A stretch of DNA of 16,909 nucleotides. Source: Candidatus Moraniibacteriota bacterium. GTDB taxonomy: Bacteria; Patescibacteriota; Minisyncoccia; Moranbacterales; UBA9337. A program made the translations under genes and the position numbers. The first letter of the stretch is position 1; each line of letters starts with the position of its first letter. The stretch spans positions 1-16,909 of the forward strand of contig JAGYNK010000088.1 of the NCBI GenBank assembly GCA_018400055.1, given 5' to 3'. Of this stretch, positions 1-6,473 are shown piece after piece. The notes beneath the pieces are model-generated. The model did not search any database. It was not told the origin of the DNA and was given only the letters and a program-made list of their open reading frames with translations.

Positions 1-94
1 AGCGTGTTAATGCAATTCATTTTTTATAAAATAAAGGTTGTTTTCCATCTGATTATATTATCAAAAAAGAGAAAAAAAGTCAATATTTAGCTCG

Positions 95-123
95 TTGCTT
101 CATTTATGTAAGCATTGTATCAT
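95..123 (+). promoter_or_regulatory. Putative sigma70-type promoter of the mannose-1-phosphate guanylyltransferase gene
   Basis: A TTGCTT hexamer (95-100) is followed after exactly 17 bases by TATCAT (118-123). The predicted transcription start is near 130, leaving a leader of roughly 28 bases without an obvious Shine-Dalgarno sequence before the ATG at 158. This is a consensus match by eye only, in an AT-rich stretch where chance matches are common. Confidence 0.4.
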
Positions 124-157
124 AAATACGGTACAATTAAAACAGTAGCATAAATTT

Positions 158-1279
158 ATGAAAAGAAATAATAAAAATTTCTATGCCGTAATTATGGCAG
201 GAGGAGTGGGGACGCGTCTTTGGCCCTTAAGTCGTCAAAAAAAACCTAAGCAATTTCACAAGCTAACTTCTCAGCGTACGATGATCCAGGAAACTTATAA
301 GCGTTTGGCGGATATTTTTCCGAAAAACAATATTTACATTTCCACTTCCAAATCTTACAGAAAAATCATAAGAGAGCAACTTCCCTCGGTTAAAAACAGT
401 CATTTGATAACGGAGCCGGTGTCGCGCAATACCGCTCCCGCCATAGGACTGGCAGCCAGTTATATCAGTAAGATTAATCCCGGAGCAGTGGTGGCTACTG
501 TAGCTTCCGACCATGCCATTAAAAATGTTGATGAATTTTCTTTTTCTCTAAGGGTGGGTTTGGAAGCGGTAGATAAAGATAAAAGAAAATTGGTTACGGT
601 GGGAATTAATCCTACTTATCCGGATACGGGTTTGGGATATATTCAAAAGGGAAAGGAGTTTTGTCAGATAGAGGGGAGGGAAATTTTTTACGCTAAAAAT
701 TTTAAGGAAAAGCCAGATTTAAAAACGGCGAAGAACTATTTGAAAAACGGAAATTATTTTTGGAACGCCGGCTATTTTATTTTTTCTGCAAGCGATCTTA
801 TGGAAGTTTACAAAAAATTAATTCCTCGCACTTATAATTATCTTAAAAAAATAAGCTCTTTGCAAGATGAGAAAAAGACCGGAAACAGAGAAGAGAAAAT
901 AAGCCGGATATTTTCTTCTATTTCGGGGGAAGCTTTTGATACGGCTATCGTTGAAAAATTAAAACCGAATCAAAGGCTGATTGTTCCCTCCAAGCTTATT
1001 TGGAGCGATGTGGGAAATTGGGCGGCTTTATTTGATTTTTTGCAGAACGGCAAGCAGGAGAATCATGGAAAATTAAAAGAAAATCATATCAGTTGCCAGA
1101 GCAGGAATTGTTTTGTCCAACCCGGTAAAAAATTAATTGCGACCATAGGATTGGAAAATATCATAGTTATTGATACCAGTGACGCTATTTTAATCGCTCG
1201 CAAAGATAAAGTTCAGGAAGTGAAAAAAATAATTGAGGAGTTAAAAAAACGGGGAAGAAGCGGAAAAATGCTTACTTAA
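158..1279 (+). CDS. manC: Mannose-1-phosphate guanylyltransferase
   Basis: This enzyme makes GDP-mannose from mannose-1-phosphate and GTP, the cytosolic precursor for mannose- and fucose-containing surface glycans. The 373-residue protein has the nucleotidyltransferase signature at residues 14-32 (MAGGVGTRLWPLSR followed by KPKQF), the EPVSRNTAPA motif at 86-95, the ASDH metal/nucleotide motif at 116-119, FKEKPD at 182-187 and NAGYF at 203-207. The C-terminus (about 315-365) matches the short beta-helix-like tail of the family. It lacks the extra phosphomannose isomerase domain of the bifunctional proteins, so it should be guanylyltransferase only. The ATG at 158 places the GG-GTRLWPLSR loop about 15 residues from the N-terminus, as usual. 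The gene stands alone and runs convergently into tRNA-Arg on the other strand, 6 bases away. Symbol by family; no phosphomannomutase gene is visible nearby. Confidence 0.93.
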   Translation: MKRNNKNFYAVIMAGGVGTRLWPLSRQKKPKQFHKLTSQRTMIQETYKRLADIFPKNNIYISTSKSYRKIIREQLPSVKNSHLITEPVSRNTAPAIGLAASYISKINPGAVVATVASDHAIKNVDEFSFSLRVGLEAVDKDKRKLVTVGINPTYPDTGLGYIQKGKEFCQIEGREIFYAKNFKEKPDLKTAKNYLKNGNYFWNAGYFIFSASDLMEVYKKLIPRTYNYLKKISSLQDEKKTGNREEKISRIFSSISGEAFDTAIVEKLKPNQRLIVPSKLIWSDVGNWAALFDFLQNGKQENHGKLKENHISCQSRNCFVQPGKKLIATIGLENIIVIDTSDAILIARKDKVQEVKKIIEELKKRGRSGKMLT

Positions 1280-1285
1280 TTATTT

Positions 1286-1360
1286 TGGTACCCTCAGTAG
1301 GAATCGAACCTACATTAAGAGCTTAGAAGGCTCCCGTTCTATCCATTGAACTATGAGGGC
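1286..1360 (-). tRNA. tRNA-Arg (anticodon UCU)
   Basis: The reverse strand folds into a full cloverleaf. The acceptor stem is GCCCTCA with TGAGGGT (G-U at the first pair). The D arm is GTTC...GAAC, the anticodon loop is CTTCTAA giving UCU, and the T arm is GTAGG-TTCGATT-CCTAC. The discriminator is A at 1289 and CCA is encoded at 1288-1286. The 3' end almost touches the stop codon of the convergent guanylyltransferase gene. Confidence 0.95.
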
Positions 1361-1471
1361 AAATAAAATTACATTTTTTATATCAAATCAACAATTCTAT
1401 CCATTGTCAGTTTAGGGCTGATCCCCTCCAAAGGCGGGCAGGCGACTCTGGCGGAAAATATGAGGACAGTG

Positions 1472-1544
1472 TGCGCCGTAAGGGATTCGAACCCATGACC
1501 GTTGGCTTAAGAGGCCACTGCTCTACCAACTGAGCTAACGGCGC
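1472..1544 (-). tRNA. tRNA-Lys (anticodon CUU)
   Basis: Reverse-strand cloverleaf with acceptor GCGCCGT/ACGGCGC, D arm GCTC-AGTTGGTA-GAGC, anticodon loop CTCTTAA giving CUU, and T arm with loop TTCGAAT. The outermost anticodon-stem pair is G-A. The discriminator is A at 1472. Unlike tRNA-Arg and tRNA-Glu in this window, CCA is not encoded (the next bases read CAC). Immediately upstream, in place of a promoter, lies the GIY-YIG gene, whose stop codon falls within this tRNA. A 28-base copy of the tRNA 5' end plus one flanking base (1518-1545) recurs at 1851-1878. Confidence 0.93.
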
Positions 1545-1798
1545 GTGAATTTTTTATTTATCAAGCTTTCAATTCTTTGCCTGCTTTTCCATTTCTTTAA
1601 TTGTTTTTCTCTTTTTATAGCTCCTGCTTTTGCTATGTATTTTTCAAAATAAACTATTTTCCATGGAACGAAATACTTCGTGCTTCTAACCATTCCTTTA
1701 TTATGTCTGCTCAATCTTTTTTCTAAATCATCTGTGTAACCGATGTAAATTTTATCGGGTCTTGATATGCTCTTAAGAATATACACAAAATAATTCAT
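1535..1798 (-). CDS. Single-domain GIY-YIG nuclease-family protein
   Basis: An 87-residue protein consisting almost only of a GIY-YIG domain. YFVYILKS (residues 3-10) and IYIGYT (17-22) supply the paired tyrosine motifs, followed by the arginine-bearing helix DLEKRLSRHN. The acidic/lysine region AIKREKQLKKWK (about 60-71) carries the family's usual catalytic glutamate. Stand-alone proteins of this size (UPF0213/YhbQ type) are widespread, and their biochemical role is mostly undetermined. The TAG stop is formed by bases 8-10 of the downstream tRNA-Lys (GCGCCGTTAG), so the last residues are read from tRNA sequence. A partial tRNA-Lys and a hairpin lie just upstream of the ATG. A weak AAGGG precedes the start. 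The arrangement suggests the gene arrived with, or as, an insertion at the tRNA locus. The family call is strong; mobility is inference. Confidence 0.85.
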   Translation of the reverse strand: MNYFVYILKSISRPDKIYIGYTDDLEKRLSRHNKGMVRSTKYFVPWKIVYFEKYIAKAGAIKREKQLKKWKSRQRIESLINKKFTRR

Positions 1799-1829
1799 GA
1801 CCCTTGCTTTTATTTATTTTCTCGACCGT

Positions 1830-1850
1830 CCCCGACTTAAAAAGTCGGGG
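1830..1850. repeat. Perfect 9-bp inverted repeat abutting the tRNA-Lys fragment
   Basis: CCCCGACTT (1830-1838) and AAGTCGGGG (1842-1850) are separated by AAA. It directly joins the tRNA-Lys 5' fragment beginning at 1851, with no spacer. It could be a REP-like palindrome inserted at the broken tRNA end, or a transcript-processing or terminator hairpin. There is no U-run after it on the gene strand. Confidence 0.8.
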
Positions 1851-1878
1851 CTGCTCTACCAACTGAGCTAACGGCGCG
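1851..1878 (-). pseudogene. Truncated tRNA-Lys: 5' acceptor strand and D arm only
   Basis: These 28 bases are identical to 1518-1545, which is the first 27 bases of tRNA-Lys plus one upstream base. The fragment ends just after the D stem, where an anticodon arm should begin. Sequence beyond it is the hairpin at 1830-1850 and then the GIY-YIG gene. On the gene strand the order is 5' fragment, hairpin, GIY-YIG gene, complete tRNA-Lys. That order is what insertion into the tRNA gene would leave if the element carried a replacement 5' portion. Confidence 0.85.
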
Positions 1879-1917
1879 CATAAGAGATATTATCAATTTA
1901 AAGGCGATTAGTCAATA

Positions 1918-3216
1918 TTATAATCCGTTGGCTTCTTGATATTCTTTCCATTGTTTCTTAGACCAATCTTCGGGTTTCTCGGTAAATTTTTCTTCCTGTC
2001 CGGGCTGAGGGTATTTGTTGGGAGAATCATAGTTGCTTTCAAAGGTATCGTTGATTATAAGTTTTTCTTCCGCATTGTAAACTTTTTGGGTGAAAGTGGT
2101 TTTCATTGATCCGTCCGGATTTCGCTGGACAATCTTAGGTCCGATTGTTTCAATTTTTCTGCCGTCGCCTGTTCCGTAAAATTGAAAGGTAAGCTTGGTT
2201 TCTTCAATGTCAGTTTGGATTAGAAGATAATTGGGCGTGTTGTTTATAAAGCGGAGATCGGGACGGGGGATATAAACGGTAGCGTCCAATCCTTGCGGGT
2301 TGTAATAGTGTACCGGATAAGCATGAGGCTGTCGGGCGGTTATTTTTAATCCGCTGTAAAGAGCGGCACGAAAGATAGTAGTAGAAACTTGGCAAATACC
2401 TCCTCCGAAGTCCGGCTCCGTTTTGTTATGTTTAATTACTAATTCCGGAAGATAACCGTTTTCGGCATCAACTTCCCCCAAATTTTTTATAAAGGAAAAT
2501 TCTTCTTCGGGCTTAATCAATGTTCCGTTAAAGCGATTAGAAGCTACTTGAATATTATGAATCCGGCTTTTAGTGGAACCTCTGAAATCCGAAGTTCCTT
2601 CTCCAATTAATGTGTTAATGCCAAGTTGATTGACGTTTTCAGAATCTATTTCAGGCTTTAAAATATTATAAGGCAGGTCTATGTTTTGAACGTTTGCGCT
2701 GTTTTTTAATAAAGTTTGGCTGATAATGGCGACACTTTTTTCAATGTTAATTTGAAAACCGTCTTGGCTGAGGGAAAAAGTGGCTACTTTCCCATCTTCT
2801 ATTTTAAATTTTGCGTCAACGGGATCTTGCTTAAATTTTTCTCCCAATTTTTCAAGAAAAGAAGAAATACGCTCTTCATCAATAAAAACCAAGGATACTT
2901 TCTTTAGTTTGTTTTTGTCTCTTTGTGTTTGGACGAGATCGCAAAAAAGAAAATGGGAACAGTAATTAACATTTTCAGCCTCTGACGCATAGTCGCCGGT
3001 GTATTTAAGAATCGGAGTTATTTTTATCCAACAGGACAATTCTTCCGGCGAGACGGTTTCCTTTTGGTCTTTTACTATTAAGTTGATCTCTTGAATATTT
3101 AAGGGATTATTAAAAAGCTCTTTTTCAAATTCAGTTTGAGCAAGAGAGTGATTAGTTTCAGATAAAAGCAGTAAAACCAAAACGGAAACAAAAACAATAG
3201 AGAATTTTAGTCTCAT
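1918..3216 (-). CDS. Secreted VanW-family protein with N-terminal peptidoglycan-binding-like region
   Basis: The 432-residue protein starts with a hydrophobic signal segment (about residues 4-19; likely cleavage near SLAQ at 24-27). Residues about 45-190 resemble the degenerate peptidoglycan-binding region that precedes VanW in YoaR-like proteins. The VanW domain spans about 200-330: GEGTSDFRGS (205-214), R218-x3-I222-x2-A225, GTLIKPEEEFSF, GGGICQVSTTIFRAAL (271-286) and GLDATVYIPRPDLRF (309-323). A tail ends in an acidic/aromatic segment. VanW was named from vancomycin-resistance clusters, but its function is not firmly established; presence here is not evidence of resistance. The cell-surface location is inferred from the signal sequence. 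A good promoter sits only 6 bases upstream of the ATG, implying a leaderless mRNA, and there is no Shine-Dalgarno sequence. Confidence 0.88.
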   Translation of the reverse strand: MRLKFSIVFVSVLVLLLLSETNHSLAQTEFEKELFNNPLNIQEINLIVKDQKETVSPEELSCWIKITPILKYTGDYASEAENVNYCSHFLFCDLVQTQRDKNKLKKVSLVFIDEERISSFLEKLGEKFKQDPVDAKFKIEDGKVATFSLSQDGFQINIEKSVAIISQTLLKNSANVQNIDLPYNILKPEIDSENVNQLGINTLIGEGTSDFRGSTKSRIHNIQVASNRFNGTLIKPEEEFSFIKNLGEVDAENGYLPELVIKHNKTEPDFGGGICQVSTTIFRAALYSGLKITARQPHAYPVHYYNPQGLDATVYIPRPDLRFINNTPNYLLIQTDIEETKLTFQFYGTGDGRKIETIGPKIVQRNPDGSMKTTFTQKVYNAEEKLIINDTFESNYDSPNKYPQPGQEEKFTEKPEDWSKKQWKEYQEANGL

Positions 3217-3222
3217 AAGTTA

Positions 3223-3251
3223 AGAATACTTTAAGCGCGGTTTTTTTACAA
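3223..3251 (-). promoter_or_regulatory. Promoter of the VanW gene, predicted to give a leaderless transcript
   Basis: Read on the reverse strand, TTGTAA (3251-3246) and TATTCT (3228-3223) are separated by exactly 17 bases. Only TAACTT lies between the -10 box and the ATG at 3216, so transcription would begin at or within a base or two of the start codon. Consensus match by eye. Confidence 0.5.
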
Positions 3252-3362
3252 GAAAAAAAATTTCTTAGAAATTCATAAACTGATTTTAGGCACGTTTTTG
3301 AATGTATTAAAAACACCCCAAGGAATTTATCCTCAGGGCGCTATACTTCAGTCAATAAAAAT

Positions 3363-3695
3363 CTACTGGCAAGGTGCGTTTCGCGGTCTGGCGATATACC
3401 AGATGGCGAGAGTGTCCGGGTCATATCCGATGACAACCTGCAAGCCCATCTCTTGAGCTTTTAGAAGAGTCTGGTACCAAGCGGCAACAGAAAGCTCCGA
3501 ATGCCAAGATTCTTTGGAATCCGCCCAGAGTTCAGCTCCGTTTACTTCGGGAACACTCCAAAGGCTCAAATGGCTGACTCCATTCATATTGTAGAAATAG
3601 ACGCCGGGGTCATAGCAGACTTCGGCAGATTGAGCAGGCACAACAGGCACCAATAAAAACAATGAAACCAAAATAGCGAAAATACATTCCTTCAT
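3363..3695 (-). CDS. Small exported protein, unknown function, second gene of the CHAP operon
   Basis: A 110-residue protein beginning MKECIFAILVSLFLLV, a clear signal peptide with likely cleavage after AQSA (near residue 24). The mature part of about 86 residues has two cysteines (in EVCYDPG and at the extreme C-terminus, APCQ) that could form a disulfide. It also has aromatic-rich strands and a helical stretch around SVAAWYQTLLKAQEMG followed by LQVVIGYDPDT. The layout of a small disulfide-bonded secreted beta domain with one amphipathic helix recalls small exported proteins of proteobacteria and toxin-binding subunits, but I do not recognise the family. A longer reading from 3755 overlaps the upstream gene and has no ribosome site. 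The ATG at 3695 is chosen because AAGGAGG lies 8 bases upstream. It starts 13 bases after the stop of the CHAP gene, so the two are probably co-translated and may act together outside the membrane. Confidence 0.75.
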   Translation of the reverse strand: MKECIFAILVSLFLLVPVVPAQSAEVCYDPGVYFYNMNGVSHLSLWSVPEVNGAELWADSKESWHSELSVAAWYQTLLKAQEMGLQVVIGYDPDTLAIWYIARPRNAPCQ

Positions 3696-3703
3696 AACTC
3701 TTT

Positions 3704-3710
3704 CCTCCTT
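3704..3710 (-). promoter_or_regulatory. Strong ribosome binding site that fixes the start of the 110-residue exported protein
   Basis: AAGGAGG on the reverse strand, 8 bases before the ATG at 3695 and overlapping the TAA stop (3709-3711) of the upstream CHAP gene. This geometry argues for coupled translation and against the longer in-frame start at 3755. Confidence 0.7.
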
Positions 3711-5682
3711 AGTTGAAGAGCATTTGAATAACGGCGGGGCTGAGATGTTTCTCAACCTTGATGGTTACTGATTGGCAATTGTCAGATTCGTCAGTTTCTT
3801 GAATCTGGTTATTGTAGTCAACGCAAACTCGGGCAGTATAGTCTCCTGGTTCGCTGGGGGCGGTAGCGTTTTCCAAAGCTTCCGACCTGTATGAACCATG
3901 GGGAAAGTCGCTGGCGGAAATCGTGTCTGTTCCGATAAGAACATCATCCAAATAATATCCGATTTGGACATTACTAGGCGGATTATCTCCGGAATTGTAG
4001 GCGGTTGCGCTTACGCTGAAGGCTTCTCCCGGCCATAACTTAATTCTGTCTTTTATGGAAAAAGTCAGATTGGTTATGGAAAAGTTGTATTCTGCCGGAG
4101 GAGGCGGTGGAGGCGGAGGAGCATCTATGGTATAGCATAGATAATTGTCATCCCAGGTATGCGGGTCAGCTGGTTCAATCCATTGGACGCAGTTTAATCC
4201 GGCAATCGGACCGGCGGACGACCATGAGAAATTAATAAGGCTGTCGTTGGGGACAGCCAGATAATTATCATCCCAAGTTTCCGGGTCGGCTGATTCTATT
4301 ATCTGCGTGTTTTTCATATTGCCAATCGGTCCGCAACATGACCACTGAATACCGTAATCCTCATTACTGCAGAAATAGTTATCCTCCCAAGTATGCGGGT
4401 CGGCTGGCTCTATTATTTGTACGCAAACCATTCCGCTAATCGGCCCGGAATATGACCAGGTAAATTTTCCGTCGGGAGATGTGGTTTGAGGAGGTGGGGG
4501 CGGCGCTGGAGGCGGAGGTGGATTAGCCACCGTAAATACCGCTTCCGTGGAACAATTATTAGACTTGTGTTCCTCGGCGTAATCGCCGTCTCCATTATCT
4601 TGGTCTTTGGTTCTGTCCACGCAGGCTACGATATTATAAACTTGTCCCGGTTGGATTTGATTGTATTCCCATAATCTTAATGTTTCTTCTTCCCAATGGG
4701 TTTCTTCCGGGTCAAGATTGGAGCCTTTAGTGTATTCTTTTCCAATTCTTTTCCATTCACTATGGAGGTCTTCTTTGTATCCCATGGAAAGATAGAATCT
4801 GGTTTCAATCTTATCATCAGAACTTATATCATCATCTCCGATATTCTTCAACTTGGCTCTGATTTTAATTGAATCGTTTTTGCCGGGGTTGTAATTTGAA
4901 AGCTCAACCCTTTTGACGATGAAGTCAGGAAGACCATGGTCTTCTGGGTCAGTCGCGGGTGTTTCATAACCTGGGCTGCCTCCCATTCCGCTAATAGCGT
5001 TTGCTATAGAAGAAATATAGCCTGAATTGTAATCGCTACTGCAATTGGTACAGCGATAATTATCCCATACTCTATCAAGAATCCATTGCCATTCTTGTTT
5101 AGTTTGATAATCGCAAAGCGTATCCATTTCATAGCAATCAAGATAATGAAGGCTGGTTACTCCTTCTTCGTAAGCGAGAATGTGGATAAAACCATCGGGA
5201 TAGTTAGAACTTCCTACCGCTACATTTATTTCTTCGCTAAAACTGCAAGCAATAATGTTATACTGGGTATAATCAATAGCAGTTGGGTTGCCGTTGCTGT
5301 CAAAGTAGACTTTTTCTACCCAGGCAACATGTCCCCATTGATCTCCTGAGTACATGCTATTCCAATAAGCAATATCTTCCGGAAGAGGGTAATTATCAAC
5401 AGAAATACCTATACTATTAGCTCTATCATCCCAGTTATTTCCGTTACTCCAAGTTGCTGATGACCTATAATTATTATCAAATCCTATGTAGAAATCCAGC
5501 ATATAAGCCGCATAGGATGTGCAGTGTGATTTACAAAAATAATTAGGGTCATAAGATGGACATTCTCCATTTACAAGGCATGGACTATTTTGATATGGAT
5601 ATCCATGATCATTGTATGCGAAAACATTTCCGCTTAATAAATAAGCCAGCAAAAAACCAAACAGTAAGATTATTCTTTTCAC
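3709..5682 (-). CDS. Secreted CHAP-domain protein with two CARDB domains and three novel internal repeats
   Basis: A 657-residue modular exported protein. Residues 1-22 are a signal peptide (VFA before YNDHG). A CHAP-like domain follows (about 30-170), with candidate catalytic Cys54 in HCTSYAAY and His118 in WGHVAWVEKV, as in NlpC/P60-related amidases and endopeptidases that cut peptidoglycan. A CARDB domain (about 253-385) is followed by a proline-rich linker (387-398). Three roughly 30-residue repeats come next (from 408, 446 and 486), each with GPI near its start and a W-[ED]-D-N-Y end. A second proline linker (522-529) and a second CARDB domain (about 531-645) complete the protein. The start is GTG at 5682, with AAAGGAGG 6 bases upstream; an overlapping out-of-frame ATG is followed at once by TGA. 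Wall hydrolysis with surface or glycan binding is inferred from domains. The paired exported gene downstream may be a partner. A decayed relative of the first CARDB segment lies at about 6474-6659. Confidence 0.85.
   Translation of the reverse strand: MKRIILLFGFLLAYLLSGNVFAYNDHGYPYQNSPCLVNGECPSYDPNYFCKSHCTSYAAYMLDFYIGFDNNYRSSATWSNGNNWDDRANSIGISVDNYPLPEDIAYWNSMYSGDQWGHVAWVEKVYFDSNGNPTAIDYTQYNIIACSFSEEINVAVGSSNYPDGFIHILAYEEGVTSLHYLDCYEMDTLCDYQTKQEWQWILDRVWDNYRCTNCSSDYNSGYISSIANAISGMGGSPGYETPATDPEDHGLPDFIVKRVELSNYNPGKNDSIKIRAKLKNIGDDDISSDDKIETRFYLSMGYKEDLHSEWKRIGKEYTKGSNLDPEETHWEEETLRLWEYNQIQPGQVYNIVACVDRTKDQDNGDGDYAEEHKSNNCSTEAVFTVANPPPPPAPPPPPQTTSPDGKFTWSYSGPISGMVCVQIIEPADPHTWEDNYFCSNEDYGIQWSCCGPIGNMKNTQIIESADPETWDDNYLAVPNDSLINFSWSSAGPIAGLNCVQWIEPADPHTWDDNYLCYTIDAPPPPPPPPAEYNFSITNLTFSIKDRIKLWPGEAFSVSATAYNSGDNPPSNVQIGYYLDDVLIGTDTISASDFPHGSYRSEALENATAPSEPGDYTARVCVDYNNQIQETDESDNCQSVTIKVEKHLSPAVIQMLFN
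4124..4460 (-). repeat. Three tandem protein repeats encoded within the CHAP/CARDB gene
   Basis: The gene region encodes three related segments starting near residues 408, 446 and 486. The shared pattern is W-S-x-x-G-P-I-x-x-(M/L), then (C/N)-(V/T)-Q-(I/W)-I-E-(P/S)-A-D-P-(H/E)-T-W-(E/D)-D-N-Y-(F/L). Repeats 1 and 3 carry a cysteine before VQ and another after the NY(F/L) motif, so a disulfide per repeat is plausible; repeat 2 has lost these but has CC upstream. Proline runs flank the block. I do not recognise a named family. The DNA copies are also visibly similar (for example GGGTCGGCTG and TCATCCCA-type stretches recur). Confidence 0.8.
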
Positions 5683-5688
5683 ATTCTG

Positions 5689-5696
5689 CCTCCTTT
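5689..5696 (-). promoter_or_regulatory. Ribosome binding site supporting the GTG start of the CHAP gene
   Basis: AAAGGAGG on the reverse strand lies 6 bases before the GTG at 5682. The nearer ATG (5684-5682) is in another frame and is followed directly by TGA, so it would give no product. The site therefore supports initiation at GTG. Confidence 0.65.
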
Positions 5697-5823
5697 GTCT
5701 TTTGGGTTTCTCTCGCTTTTAATTCCTGAAATAACAAATTTGATTTTTTGTTTATCGCCCCCTTTATTTTCCTATTAAGTTTTTAATGAACTAGAAAACT
5801 ATTTTACCTGCTTATCATCGAAA

Positions 5824-6390
5824 CTAATCTATTAGTTCTATTGTGTCAAGCACCATCCAACCTTTAAGTTTTGGATTTTCTTCAAGAAATTTTTCCCATT
5901 GTCCTAATTCTCTGGTGCAAAGTGCTTGAGGTCCAGAGCAATATATAAAAAATCCATCAAACTGTTTTGTTTTTCTACTATTAAAATAATTTTCAAATCT
6001 AGTCTTGTGGTTACTTGGACTACCTTCTATTTTAGAAATGGCACCCAACGGACCAAACTCAGCAGAACAATTTTCATATAATTTTTCTAATTTTTTTGCA
6101 GTAAACATAACAGTTCCATATTCATCATCTTCACTGGGATAATATTTATATATTAATTCTTTTATTATTTCTTCATCAGCTTTAATTTTTATCCCTAATT
6201 CCGGAATTTCATACCAAACCAAATTAATGGTATTCTCTACTTCCGTATTTTGTGATTGCTCTTGATTTTCAGCCTGCTCCGCTTGCTGAATCATTTCGTC
6301 TTTCTTATTATTCTGCCACCACCAAAACCCTCCCGTCACCAAAGCCAGAGTTAAAATTGAAATAATTGCGATGGTTATTTTTTTATTCAT
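5824..6390 (-). CDS. Membrane-anchored protein of unknown function
   Basis: A 188-residue protein. Residues 5-25 form one N-terminal transmembrane segment ending in GGFWWW. A charged Gln/Glu-rich linker follows (about 28-52), then a roughly 130-residue soluble domain predicted to face outside. The domain starts VWYEIPELGIKIKADEE, and has three cysteines (in YENCSAEFG, FIYCSGPQ and ALCTRELG) and a C-terminal basic/acidic helix. The opening resembles exported CPR proteins whose domain begins with a phrase like 'PELGIKI', but I cannot assign a family. The ATG at 6390 has only a weak GAGAG upstream. The gene lies between the CHAP operon and the CARDB pseudogene, possibly part of the same surface-protein locus. 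Downstream, 5683-5823 holds the CHAP gene leader and no gene. Confidence 0.65.
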   Translation of the reverse strand: MNKKITIAIISILTLALVTGGFWWWQNNKKDEMIQQAEQAENQEQSQNTEVENTINLVWYEIPELGIKIKADEEIIKELIYKYYPSEDDEYGTVMFTAKKLEKLYENCSAEFGPLGAISKIEGSPSNHKTRFENYFNSRKTKQFDGFFIYCSGPQALCTRELGQWEKFLEENPKLKGWMVLDTIELID

Positions 6391-6402
6391 TCTCTCAACT
6401 TA

Positions 6403-6444
6403 ACTTTTTCTATCCTCAAAATTATCATTGAGAGCAGAAAAAGT
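6403..6444. repeat. Interrupted inverted repeat upstream of the membrane-anchored protein gene
   Basis: ACTTTTTCT (6403-6411) pairs with AGAAAAAGT (6436-6444), and inside it CTCA pairs with TGAG across symmetric 3-base interior loops (ATC and AGC). It lies 13 bases upstream of the ATG at 6390, so it would fall in the leader or promoter. It could be an operator or a leader hairpin; no function is established. Confidence 0.55.
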
Positions 6445-6473
6445 CAAAAGAAAAGAACATTTTTACTGTGAGC

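Noticed and set aside
263..514. Open frames opposite or within larger genes (for example 263-514 -, 2210-2395 -, 8271-8652 +, 12177-12518 -, 14465-14818 -)
   Set aside because: They lie entirely within genes with strong family motifs on the other strand or frame, lack ribosome sites, and their peptides look like random shadow translations.
1395..1406. TTCTATCCATTG repeated from the D arm of tRNA-Arg (1337-1348) in the spacer upstream of that tRNA
   Set aside because: Only 12 bases with no further tRNA-like context. It could be chance or a short duplication; too little to call a tRNA remnant.
1407..1455. GC-rich patch between tRNA-Arg and tRNA-Lys, with AAGGCGGGCAGGCG
   Set aside because: It may be related to the GCC/GGC palindromes in tsaD, but the arms do not form a clean inverted repeat, so it is not listed as a feature.
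1918..3216. VanW as evidence of a vancomycin-resistance cluster
   Set aside because: No vanHAX-type genes are nearby, and VanW proteins are common in bacteria without glycopeptide resistance.
3363..3755. Longer 130-residue version of the small exported protein starting at 3755
   Set aside because: It overlaps the upstream gene, has no ribosome site and would bury the signal peptide 20 residues in. The ATG at 3695 has a strong ribosome site.
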